NCBI GenBank assembly: GCA_003116995.1
Contig: BDSL01000045.1
Location: forward strand, 666,836-730,835
DNA length: 64,000 nucleotides
Reading direction: 5' to 3'
From: Yamagishiella unicocca
Taxonomy: Eukaryota; Chlorophyta; Chlorophyceae; Chlamydomonadales; Volvocaceae
Part shown: in pieces, positions 35,791-46,246 of the stretch
How the letters are laid out: each line of letters starts with the position of its first letter
How positions within the stretch are numbered: the stretch's first letter is position 1
Made by a program: the position numbers and the translations under genes
Notes under the pieces: model-generated
The model's input: only the letters and a program-made list of their open reading frames with translations
Told to the model about the DNA's origin: nothing
Database searches by the model: none

Positions 35791-37120
35791 CTTGAAAGGA
35801 CTCCGCGACGGCCAAAGAAGCTCCTCCGTGGTGGGCGTCTGCTGTCCAGAAGCCGCGGCGGCTAAGCTTACGGCGGCGGCAGCTGCTTGCCACCGCCGAA
35901 CCGGTGTTGGCAGGACTCCCCTGGAGCGTAGGACACCATTGATGAGGACTACGTTAGTTGACTTGCGATGAATGCTTATCACGCGCCAGCATCGTATTCC
36001 ACCCCGCGTGCTTCGAACAAGTGACCCCCCTTTTTTACGCTGACAACATCGTGCACCTCCCTCATTCCCCCCCAGGACCCGCACCTACATATCTCACCTT
36101 TGATGGTCACCAGCAGGTGGACAGCGGGTAGGCGGCGGTTACGCTTCCTAGTCTGATGGAACTCCTCTCCGGCCCTTGCAGGCGCAGATCCTCGCTCGCA
36201 GCAGGCAGGGAGCTCCGGCCGGGGCGCAGTTGCACGTAGGTCTTGAGCGACGAACAGGAGAGCTCGGGCGATGTAGGCAGGGTGGAAGAATGGATACGGA
36301 GTGGGAGGGAGTGGGGGCATGTAACAGTTGTTGGTGCACGGTGCACAACGGTGACGTGTACGTATGGGGATTGGCACAAAGGGAACGCCGGGACGAAGGG
36401 TGAGGCAAGGCATCCGCTGCACCGAAGGCTGAAATACGGCTGCAAGAAAGCTGGCTGTTGAAGGCTGCACGGGTGGCTGACGGGTGGCTGACGCTGAAGG
36501 TTTGGCTGGCTGGCTGAAGTACTGGCTGAGCAGTGCAGCAGATAACTTGCCCCACCCAATCGATTCTCCACGGCAGGCATGCAAGTTGCGAGCAATCTTG
36601 GTCGGAAACGCGCAGTGGGCACGTGAACAAGCAACAGGCAGCATCTTACTAAAGGTACCCAAAAGTCCCGTTACTGGCAGCCCAACGAATGAAGGTTTCC
36701 CGAATCTGACCTTGCTTACTGGCCAGGTGGCCTTCCTGCCCTACCTGGCCCTGGCCTCACCCCCAAACCGAAACCCAACGGGCCAACCCCGTGCCCGGAC
36801 ACAACTGCGCGTACCTTGCCTTACGTTGTGCCTGCTCAATAATGTCGCTCTCTGCGGTCGAGCTCGAGTTGCCGCCGGCCGCAGCGGCAGCAACGGCGCT
36901 TACAGCCGCATCACCAGCATGTGAAAGACGCTCCAGCGCCTGTAATAATCCGCGGGGAAAGGTGTTTTGGTTTGGTTAACATTTTGTAATAAGTTTATTT
37001 ATTTGTATCACACAGGGTACGCATCAGCACTGAAAGCGATATCCCGGATGTTCGTTCGCGACCCACGCAGGGAGACGATGACGATAGCAAAACCCTATCG
37101 ATAATCATGTACAGATCGGG
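35791..37120 (-). pseudogene. Array copy D, disrupted at its upstream exon
   Basis: Core exon at 36939-36815. Its upstream exon is altered at 37083-37105: compared with the other copies, a small palindromic insertion (cgatag ... ctatcg) adds about 14 nt and breaks the PPELYM-VVVIVS frame. The array ends here and unrelated sequence follows. Confidence 0.5.
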
Positions 37121-38500
37121 AGGAACACACCTGCCAAGAGTGTCTCCGGGCCTGTGTTGGCAAGAAGCACCAGCTAGCGTAGTGGCGCGTGCGGCGGAGA
37201 TTGTGGCTCGGTGAAGGTGATTTCCCGACGGTGGTGACGGACGTGCGAGCGAGACCACGCTGGCAAGGAAGCCGGCTCAGCCTGAAGACCCCTCCGCACG
37301 CACGCAGCCACCGATGCCCGAGAAATAAAACGGAGGCCTAACCAACGCCTCCCACTAGCTAGCCGTTTGGTGTCCCTCGCTCGCTTCCCGCATGGACGTG
37401 TATCCCGCCGATACAAGCCACTCCAGCACTCGAGCGACCCCCCTGCCTCCCCACGCACCCAATGCCCCTCCCATCCCGGAATGCTGTACAACCTTTCTGG
37501 ACAATGGCTCCTGGCGCAACTCCATCTTCAAAGCGAGGCCTGCCTCCAGAGCACCACAGCGGCGGCCGCGCTCAGCAGCCGCCCAGCAACAACGTTGGCT
37601 TGAAGGAGAGCGGCGGCGCTGCCAAGCTAGCGGGGTTCTTGCGTGATCGATGGACGATGCCTAATGCATGTATCTTACTTGAACACCGCCGGCCTGTGTT
37701 GGCAAGAAGCACCAGCGCACAAAAGATGATGGTCAGGTAGGATTACCGAACAGGTACGTTGGTGAAGCGAGCTGTAGGCAAGACCGACCCAATCGTGAAG
37801 CCCCAACCCGCGCGTCTGTCCCAGCCCAACTACATCCTACGTACCTTAACGCTTCCGAGGCCACACACGCACGATCGATGAGCTCCTGTTGACATTTGAC
37901 TCAACCGACTGCTTCAGTGCCTCTGACTCCAGGCAGGCTCCTCTGGATGTGTCCATTGTTGATGGCGGCGGAGATGGTATTGCCCCGGACGTGATGCGTG
38001 GCTCGGCGTATGTAAGCGATGGCCCGAGGCGCAGGGAATGAAGGCGGCGCGGTGGCGCGGTGCGCGTGGAGATGGATGGTGGCTCGCTCGCTCGGTGGAG
38101 GTGATGTCCCGACGGTGGTGGTGCTTACTTGGCGACGGTGGTGGCGGATGTGGTCACGTAGGCGAGGTAGCCGGCTCAGTCATAAGTCCTCTACCTCCGC
38201 ACCGGGCGAGGCAACGCAGGCCATTCTGCACGCCTTAGAACCCGAGCCTCCCACTACTACTAGCATAGCCGTATGATGTTCCTCCCCCCATGTCCCTCTG
38301 ATACAAGTCACTCCAGCACCCGAACCCCTTGCCCACCAGAAGCCCCTCCCATCCCGGAACGCTGTACAACCTTCCTGGGCGACGGCTCCTGGCGCAACTC
38401 CATCTTCAAAGCGAGGCCTGTCTCCAGAGCATGATGACGCACGACGACCTCGTCTGGCCAGCAGGAGCGTGACCGTGTCCAACAAAGCTTGAATCGAAGT
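37121..38500. repeat. Diverged ~350-bp duplication, otherwise no gene
   Basis: 37192-37560 and 38075-38435 are diverged copies in the same orientation (shared tcccgacggtggtg, ctgtacaacctt, gcgcaactccatcttcaaag). The 28-nt string cggcctgtgttggcaagaag-caccagcg also occurs at about 37150 and 37690. No coherent ORF across either copy. Confidence 0.6.
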
Positions 38501-38651
38501 AAGGCGAAGTAGTAGTCATGTAACGAAAAAGCCGCCGCTCATTCTTGGGACACGGGAACACGGTCGTCATGATTGGGTTGCCGGTTCACTTCATAACGCA
38601 CGGAAGGGCAGCACGAATGATGAAATCGCGATGGCATTGGTATCGCGATTT

Positions 38652-39425
38652 AGCCTGAACGGCACAGGGTTTGCCGAAGTACCGTCAGCTTTTGCGAAAG
38701 CAGAGTCGCCAGCAGCGAAGATGCGCGCATGCCGCTCCACATACAACAAAATTTGGTCACATCAGCTTGAGTGCAAAGCAGAGGCCAGAACGCATAAATG
38801 CATGAACATGAATGAAGGCAGTGCAGCGTAGCGCAGTCAAGTGCTGAGACAGCTCGTCCGGTGATTCAGGACCATACCGCCGGTACTACTTGCGAATGAT
38901 AGCGTCGACCAGACTGAATCTGCGTAGACCTCACCTTGATAACCTAAACCTCCTCTGCGCAAATCAAGACGCCTGCAGCCGGGTTTTGGTGGTCGGCGGT
39001 TACTGTACTGGGGTCGGTCTTGGAAGACAGAGATAGACGAGACGGCGTTGAGCCCTGGTAAAACGATTCAGCCTGAACTACCAAGGAACGGAATTTGCAG
39101 GAGTGAAACGAGCATAAAGTCAGCTATTTGCGAAAGCGGAGTCGCCAGTAAAGTTGCGCGCATGGCACAACACGAGGTCACCTCAGCTTGAGCGCAAATG
39201 CAGAAGCAAAACCGCATAAAAGCAATCCTAGGATGACCATGGACGCAGTGCAGCGTAGCGGAGTCTAGCGCTGGTCCGGCGGATGCTTGAGGATATCTCG
39301 GTACCCAGTAAAGATAGCGTCGATCAGACTCAGCTCACCTTGACAATGGAAGCATCTGTGGATATCAAGGTCCTGTAGCCGGGCTTGGGGCGTCCGCTCC
39401 TGACCGACGTCGGTTACTGAAGGCA
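38652..39425 (+). repeat. Two tandem copies of the MITE-related repeat
   Basis: 38652-39025 and 39071-39425 align along their length (agcctgaac, gtcag-ttttgcgaaagc, gcagtgcagcgtagc, gatagcgtcga, tcaccttga). Both contain the same tttgcgaaagc(a/g)gag end as the element at 22850. Spacing is about 420 bp. Confidence 0.7.
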
Positions 39426-41584
39426 GAACTGAGTGATGAATGGAAGACCTCGAGGTCCCTAGGTTTCATCCGAGGTGCTGGAAGATGTGAGTTGAGTTTG
39501 TGATAAAAGAAAGGCAGTCCTTGCTTCCCTGCTTATATACTGTCCAGAACGTTGACTGTGTTACGGCCAGTACAAGTATGGACGTACAGTAGAAGGGGAG
39601 AAGGTGACTCGTCCTCTGGGCATGACAGAGCTTGTAAAGTGTTAATTCGCCTTCGCGTTTCCAACTTCCAGGACAAAACTGAAGGCAGTAAGGATGGCAC
39701 GCCGGCCGCTGTTGTCGCGGTTGGTTTTCAGCAGAGGTCGCCATCCCACGCCGTCCCACGCATCTGTCCCGCCATGAAAATCCCATTGCACATGGATACT
39801 TATGTGCATATCAATGCGTGCATGCATTCGTCATGTGTGTGGTCGGACATGAGGTCGGCATGTACAGTAGCAGCGCAACGGATGCGGACCGTCAGGAAGG
39901 AGGAACGAAGGGCACCGGTTTAGGTCCCAACCGCGCGCACCTTGGGCGATTTAGGATTCCTACACCGTCCCTGAACAGTTTTAACAGCGGGGTTCCCAAA
40001 ACGGAGTGTCCCTGAACCGGTTCATTTAGGGTCCGCCGTCATCCGGTTACAGGGTAAGGGTCCCTAACCCTCGCATCCTGTAAGGGTCCCTAACCCTCGC
40101 AGGATTTGGTCACAAAAAAGCGAAGAGCTGCCCCGTGCGAAGACGTATTCATGATGAAGAATGCAAGCACTGATATAACATGCGATGTCAGCTGCTGGCT
40201 TTCGTCGGGCTTCGCTTCGTTATCCCCGTTTCCAAAATTCCGTCCGGACAACCAACGCGCGAGACCCTTCGGAGGCCGCCTTAGGGGCGTCTGCTGGGTT
40301 TAGCCCCGGCTCGCATCTGGCTGCTGCTGGTGAGGCCACCGACACGGGCCCTTCTTCTTGTCCTGGGTTCGCCCTTACCTTAGGTCCCGTAACATGTAAT
40401 TTCACGAAACGCTAGATAACCTCACGCGCAACATTTTGATGTGTGAGGCACGGTGACCCGCCGCCCCATAGCCGCCTCATAACGCTGTTGAAAATGTTAA
40501 CACGATTGGGGCTTGCCCAATAGAGCATATGACTGGAGAAAAATGCTTCCCAGCTTGGTTGAAGCGGTCAGGATGTGGTGTCGGAGTGAGGTCTGAAATT
40601 CGTCTGCACCCTTTGTGTAGGCCTGCGTGCTTCAAGGTTTATCCAATTCCTTCTGCAAATGTTGAATGCCGGACATCCTGAGAAGCGCTCGGAACAGATC
40701 AAGATGGCTCTTCTCAAATACGCATTGTTGTGCTACGTCAATGCCCAACTAGCGTCACAATATTCGACATCGTTGCAGACAATCTATAGATTTTCAACTC
40801 TAGTTTCTTGGCACACGCCTCTATTCGACTCTAGCCCCTTGGCACACGCGTCTGTTCGACTCTAGTTCCATTAGTACGATCCTCACGCCTCCGAATCGAG
40901 TAACTCCAGAGCATGTCCCCATCACAACCAAAGCATACTGCTCTAAGCATATTACGTTTGTGCTGTCGTTATGACGGGCATAAGTTGACGAGTTAAATGT
41001 GTCCAGCCCAACTCAACCACTCCCGCTCTGTCCTGCGTGCACAAACGCTCATTCCATTTCGTTCTGGAATTTATACAGATTGGTGAATTTGGCGCCTGCA
41101 ATAACCTCCACAGGTGCCCTGGACGTCACTGTCTCTTTCGTTGCTTTCCGTTTCATCGGTCTGATACCTGTCCATCATTCTTAACGTATACTGAACAACT
41201 TGTATCGCCCGCCCTTTTCAGTGAGACCTGGATGGCGTCCCCATATCGGGCACACCAACCGTGCGTGGCCGCGCGCGATACCGGTAGTCACGGTTGGCAC
41301 GCCATAGTTACTGCACTTGGACTCCAACGTTCGCTTCACGTTCAGATGAGTTGTCACCTGGCCTACAAGCTGCAAGCCGGATGCAGCAGGGTATCGTACG
41401 GCCGCAACAAGGGAACCGATCCGGGATCCATAAAGGCAAGAGAAACAAACAAACAATATAGCCAATTGCTATAAGGCAACACTGACCTTGCAGCACTTAT
41501 GACGATTCTTTTACGCTAGACCTCTTTGTCCAGTTTGGCCCTAATAATTGCCTCCAAAACCCTGCTTAGGCAGCTTATTATGCA
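39426..41584. other. Intergenic with one possible exon and short repeats
   Basis: About 2.1 kb without a supported gene. A minus-strand open stretch at 41465-41181 contains QVTTHLNVKRTLESKCSNYG and looks somewhat codon-like but has no partner exons. Short direct repeats occur at 40050-40105 (gtaagggtccctaaccctcg twice) and 40795-40866 (a ~33-bp cttggcacacgc unit twice). Confidence 0.3.
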
Positions 41585-41825
41585 CACATCGGTCTTATAT
41601 GGCCAAGGCGAGTTCAGTCTGGGTGATGCTACCCTTACCTTTCGCAATTGTCCGAAATGATCCGCATTACACTACTGGAATAGCTATCTCAGCACTTGGC
41701 TGTACTACGCTGCTTATGAATTGCTTTGCTTCGCACTCGAATCTGCTGTGACATAAGGTGTCGAGGGCAAAACCTGCAGCATGCGCAATTGTGTTGGCGG
41801 CTCTGCTTTCGCACAGACTGGGCAT
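41585..41825 (-). mobile_element. Inverted, one-ended copy of the 22850 element
   Basis: Matches 22851 to about 23060 in reverse orientation. Its terminal repeat is at 41805-41822 (ggcggctctgctttcgca). The other terminal repeat is missing, so the copy is truncated. Confidence 0.6.
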
Positions 41826-41864
41826 CAATAGACGCGCCTCATTTCCTTCATCTCTTATGCTGAA

Positions 41865-42200
41865 TTAGAGCTGATAGCCCAAGGTGAGCTCGCCAACCAT
41901 GCCCAACTTGCGAGGAAATTTTGCGTGGGTAACAACCTTGCCTTCGACATTGCTGGGACTAAGCCTGGGGGGATGCACATCCGCATCGTCGGGACCCCAG
42001 CCGTCTGTGTTGCCTGACCGTTCGGACATGTAATTCCGCAAGCCGTGGGGTTGAGACCGCGGTGTACGACAGGCAAGCGTACGAGTTCTCGGGAATAATC
42101 GCCTTGGTGACGCCGCGGGCCCGATACACATAGAACGCAAGCCGCCTGCTACGCCCTTCCAAGTCGTGGGGTTGACGCCGCAGTGTAGGTCATGCAAATG
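41865..42200 (-). CDS. 3' end of an unidentified minus-strand gene
   Basis: The terminal exon 41964-41865 (acceptor ccccccag, stop TAA) encodes 32 residues with SNVEGKVVTHAKFPRKLGMV and ends LTLGYQL. A preceding in-phase segment ends NYMSER at a GTCAGG donor, leaving a very short intron of about 54 nt. Two diverged ~42-bp segments (cgtggggttga ... gtgta) near 42040-42190 lie in the upstream part. No family recognised and the 5' end was not found. Confidence 0.35.
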   Translation of the reverse strand, partial: HLHDLHCGVNPTTWKGVAGGLRSMCIGPAASPRRLFPRTRTLACRTPRSQPHGLRNYMSERSGNTDGWGPDDADVHPPRLSPSNVEGKVVTHAKFPRKLGMVGELTLGYQL

Positions 42201-42342
42201 TACGACCTCCAGATGTACGACGCTGGAGCGCGCCGCCGAGCGAATCCTCTGGGAGGGTTTCCGCTGCTACGCGTCGTGGGGCAGGTGTTTAGTCCTGCCG
42301 TCGCAGGGGGTGGGGGCCGCCTGTCAGGTCCGCGCATTCGCC

Positions 42343-42480
42343 TTAGCAAGGACCGCCCGCCAAACCCTTTTCACAGGTCTTGCACATGAAGGCCTGCGGA
42401 GAGAAGTTGTAGCAGGGGTAGGCGTCCCAGGTGCACTGGCCACCAGCGGCCGAGCTGTTCATCGCATAGCACTTGCCCGT
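42343..42480 (-). CDS. Terminal Cys-rich exon of an unidentified gene
   Basis: An exon bounded by acceptor ccctccgcag and stop TAA (42343-42345), 46 codons in phase 0. It encodes six Cys residues in the pattern GKCYAMNSSAAGGQCTWDAY then PCYNF, FMCKTCEKG and a final C. Regular Cys spacing suggests a small disulfide-bonded extracellular module. Upstream exons were not resolved. Confidence 0.4.
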   Translation of the reverse strand, partial: TGKCYAMNSSAAGGQCTWDAYPCYNFSPQAFMCKTCEKGLAGGPC

Positions 42481-43439
42481 CTGCGGAGGGGCGGTCGCGC
42501 GGGTGGGGGGCGGGTGGGGGCGGATTCAGTGTGCATGTACGGCAGAGCTTTGCAAACAGGAAGCAACAGTGTGATGATGGCGTGCGTGATGATGATGGCT
42601 TTGACCGATGCTGGCAAGCTCTTCGCAGCACAGCAAAGACGCAAATCGTACTATGTACGACGTAAGACATGTATGGTGATGAACCCACAGCACGGCACAG
42701 GACGCTGCTTGTCGCCAGCAGCTCTCACTAGGCTGTGCTGTAACGCCTCCGACCGGGGTACGTCACCATCGACCAAGGTACCATGCCGGCCTCGAGTGAG
42801 ACGTGCCGTGTTTCTCACATGTCTAGCCGGGCTGTTGGAGGGCAGAACCGCTCCTGACACCCGTCGAGCCAGGTGGTGTTGCTGGTTGCGTCCGCTCCAA
42901 TTCATATTTGCACGCGGCTGTGGTGTGGGGACGATATGATGTTTCGTAGCGGGGATTCTGCTGGCTGCCATCGATCAGAGTGTGATTCGGCTTTGCCCCA
43001 GACAGCAGTCATCATGTCATGCCCCATACACCTAGTGTCCGTGACGGCCGAAGCCTGCTGTGGGGCATGACAATCATTCAAAATCTTCTTTGGAACAATG
43101 GTGTCTGTGCCGGCGAATCGTTGATCTCGGTCATGCATTGCGTCGCTGCCGTTTTTTGAACAACTCTCGGGCTGACCTTGAAGGGATATGAGCGGCTGCA
43201 CGGCAGAAGGTGAGGCGGACTCCACCGGTGCCCTACTGCGGTCGGGTGCCGGGGGTCGGCCCCGTGCAAACGAAAGCAGCTGGGGAAACGGTGCGCGGCA
43301 GCGGCCAAAGGAATTTTGAACGCAGGCGATGTGCCTCTCATTCGTGCTCAAAACAGCGGTCGGGGACGGATCGGGTCCAGGCCGCGTCACCGTTGCCGGT
43401 GCGAACAGTGCTTGTGGCGAAGGGACTGCACGGCAGCGG
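42481..43439. other. No supported gene
   Basis: Open frames on both strands without consistent splice borders; upstream exons of the Cys-rich gene may hide here. Confidence 0.25.
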
Positions 43440-43894
43440 CGGTGTCTCCTACGGCGCTACGAGAGGTGGTTGCTGTGACGAGAGATTCGTGTGGCGCTTT
43501 GGGGGGTTACAGGTAAATAACCGGTGACTCGACTGGGGTAATGTAGTTGGTGCATAGCTCTAGCCTTCATACTTCGGAACGCGCGCGCGGGGGAGGAGAT
43601 GTAATATGTGGTCTGGGTCGTGTGCACTTGCTCGAGAGGTTAGAACTCGGGTACAAGTTTCTACATTCAATTGTTTAAATAGGAGTTTACAGCTTAGTAC
43701 CGGGATGTTTCCGCCTCCTGATCGTTCCATTGGTGCCACCTGACCCTCCCATTGCTAATTACCGACGCCGGCGGCTCAAGGCCGCGTTGGCATCACCCCT
43801 CATCTCTCAGATGCTCAGCTATAGCTATCTGTAACCGTTACAAACCTCCCCCGCTACCGTAACCCGCAGAGGCGCCAACAGCACCAGGCCCCCG

Positions 43895-43919
43895 CTGTAC
43901 GACCATGTGGGTCGTACAG
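43895..43919. other. Perfect 10-bp hairpin
   Basis: Stem ctgtacgacc / ggtcgtacag with a 5-nt loop, located inside copy E's flank and absent from the corresponding place in the array's left flank. Confidence 0.6.
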
Positions 43920-44750
43920 ATACGTCTCCTGGTCCTCCCATTGGTAACTGACACCGGCTCAAGGCCAATGCCACCTGATCCTGCCAGGAGTTAGCTCAGC
44001 GCCGACACTTCAGATTCTCCCGTCGATACTAACCGACTCCAACGCCTTCTGATCCTCCCATTGCTAATAACCGACGACGGCTCGCTCAAAGCCAGCGCCT
44101 TCCAATACTTATTGTAAACCGTAAAGGCGGAGGCGGTGAGGAGAGGGGTCGGCAGAGGGATGGGAAAAGTCTTGCTTGTGTGGTCCCCGTGAGCGATGAG
44201 CTCCTCTGAATGCGGCGAAGATCCCATCCAACCCACACGGATCACTGCCTGGCGCACGATGCCTTCAACCCAAACCCGAGCCCTGCGCATGCCGCACTGC
44301 CTTTTCACCAAACCCAACCCCTCGCAACACATGGCAGATTACACGACCCGCGCATGGCATCAGCCGCCCTTAACCCCCAGCCCGTCGCATGGCCCCCCTT
44401 CCCAACACATGGCAGGCGCCACAGCCCGCGTATAGTGTCCGAGACCCCCCTTCCCTTCCTAACACATGGCAGGCGCCACAGACCGCGCATAGTGTCCGAA
44501 CCCCCCTGCCCCACATGGAGACCTGGGGCCGGGTCTACCGCCCGCAGGGAGCTAGCTCCAGTCCTCCGGGAATGGACACGAAGGCGGGAATACGCGGGGC
44601 GCTGCGTCCTGGCGCGCTAGCACAATCACCCCGGAGGGCGAAGGGCGCTAGAGTCCTCATGCTCTGAACGCAATCACCCCGCCCTCATCCACACGCCCCG
44701 GTCGAAGACCTAACCTCCTAAGCCCACCCATCCCTGAGCAAGCACACTAC

Positions 44751-45960
44751 CTTGGAAGGACTCCGCGACGGCCAAAGAAGCTCCTCCGTGGTGGGCGTCT
44801 GCTGTCCAGAAGCCGCGGCGGCGAAGCTTACGACGGCGGCAGCTGCTTGCCACCGCCGGCCGGTGCTGGCGGAGCTCCCCTGGAGCGTAGGATATCTGCG
44901 GGACACCATTGATGAGGACTGCGTTAGTTGATTTGCGATGAATGCTTATTACGCGCCAGCATCGTATTCCACCCCGCGTGCCTCGAACGAGTGACCCCCC
45001 CTTTACTTACGCTGACAACATCGTGCACCTCCCTCATTCCCCCCCAGGACCCGCACCTACATACCTCACCTTAGATGGTCACCAGCAGGTGGGCAGCGGG
45101 TAGGCGGCGGTTACGCTTCCGAGTATGATGGAACTCCTCTCCGGCCCTTGCAGGCGCAGATCCTCGCAGCAGGCAGGGACCTCCGGCCGCGGCGCAGTTG
45201 CACGTAGGTCTCGAGCGACGAACGAAGAGCAGGAGAGCTTCGGCGACGTAGGCAGGGTGGAAAAATGGATACGGAGTGGGAGGGAGTGGGGGCATGTAAC
45301 AGTAGTTGGTGCACGGTGCACAACGGTGACGTGTATGTATGGGGATTGGCACACAGGGAACGCCGGGACGAAGGGTGGGGCAAGGCATCCGCTGCACCGA
45401 AGGCTGGATTACTGCTGCAAGAAAGCTGGCTGCTGAAGGCTGCGCGGGTGGCTGACGGGTGGCTGACGCTGAAGGTTTGGCTGGCTGGCTGAAGTACTGG
45501 CTGAGCAGTGCAGCAGATACCTTGCCCCACCCGATCGATTCTCCACGGCAGGCGTGCACGTTGCGAGCAATCTTGGTCGGAATCGCGCAGTCGGCACGTG
45601 AACAAGCAACAGGCAGCATCCTACTGAAGGTACCCAAAAGCCCCGTTACTGGCAGCCCAAACAACGAACTGGCCTCACCCCCAAACCGAAACCCAACGGG
45701 CCAACCCCGTGCCAGGACACAACTGTGCGTACCTGGCCTTACGTTGTGCCTGCTCAATAATGTCGCTCTCTGCGGTCGAGCTCGAGCTGCCGCCGGCCGC
45801 AGCGGCAGCAACGGCGCTTACAGCCGCATCACCAGCATGTGAAAGACGCCTGTCATCATCCGCGGGGAGCAGTTTTTGGATAATTTGTAATAAGTTTATT
45901 TATTTGTATCGCACAGGGTACGCATCAGCACTGAAAGCGATATCCCGGGTGCTCATTCAC
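44751..45960 (-). pseudogene. Copy E of the array gene
   Basis: The terminal exon 44879-44751 is intact and continues in phase 1 (AVASSCRRRKLRRRGFWTAD ... SLAVAESFQ), unlike copies A-D. But the preceding exon has AAA changed to TAA just before its donor, and the ALERL exon has lost eight bases at its acceptor. The upstream exon end reads through to YPVRYK then stop. Confidence 0.5.
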
Positions 45961-46201
45961 ACGCAATACGGCTCCGGGGTCGTAAGGTAACCCGGCCACG
46001 ACGGAACCGCGAGACACCCGTTAGTCGAACGCATCAACATGGTTGTTAGCACATTCTGCCGGTAACCGAACATGGCAAGCACGTACGCAACCAAGTTCAA
46101 CAGTTCCTGAGATGCATGTTCCTAGCTACTGTTTGACATGTAACTGAAGCGAACACGGTATCAAGAGTCCGGTAGCGTGACACCTCAAACCCTGCGTGCG
46201 C

Positions 46202-46209
46202 TATATAAG
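46202..46209 (+). promoter_or_regulatory. TATA-box candidate
   Basis: tatataag, 38 nt upstream of the ATG at 46247. The spacing is tight for a TATA-to-start-codon distance and implies a very short 5' UTR if real. Confidence 0.35.
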
Positions 46210-46246
46210 TACGATACATACAGCCCCAACGCGCAAGGGAGCGAGG

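Larger units (their letters stand above)
26920..37080 (+). repeat. Higher-order tandem array: 1.48-kb cores alternating with 485-bp blocks
   Basis: Cores: 26920-28403, 29374-30857, 32798-34282 and 35738 to about 37080 (last one truncated). They are separated by blocks of 485-bp units: 2 copies at 28404-29373, 4 at 30858-32797, 3 at 34283-35737. Spacings between equivalent points are 2454, 3424 and 2940 bp, i.e. a common unit plus different numbers of 485-bp steps. The third and fourth cores look almost identical, the first more diverged, implying recent homogenisation at the right end. Confidence 0.95.
43440..45970 (+). repeat. Isolated diverged copy (E) of the array unit with its left flank
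   Basis: 43440-44510 matches the left flank of the array (25857-26800). 44511-44706 matches part of the 485-bp unit. 44715-45970 matches the core. Thus a full flank-unit-core copy lies about 7 kb to the right of the array. It includes a two-copy ~62-bp acacatggcaggcgccacag repeat at 44400-44510. Confidence 0.85.

Noticed and set aside
28927..35893. Repeated 150-200-residue minus-strand open frames across the 485-bp units
   Set aside because: They are open by virtue of high GC and the repeat, cross the inferred exon-intron borders and show no protein-like constraint; treated as shadows.
40040..40110. Telomere-like ccctaaccc repeats
   Set aside because: Only two copies of a longer unit; not the tttaggg-type tandem array expected for a telomere.
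41037..41474. 145-residue plus-strand frame
   Set aside because: No motif, poor codon character compared with the opposite strand, and no splice context.
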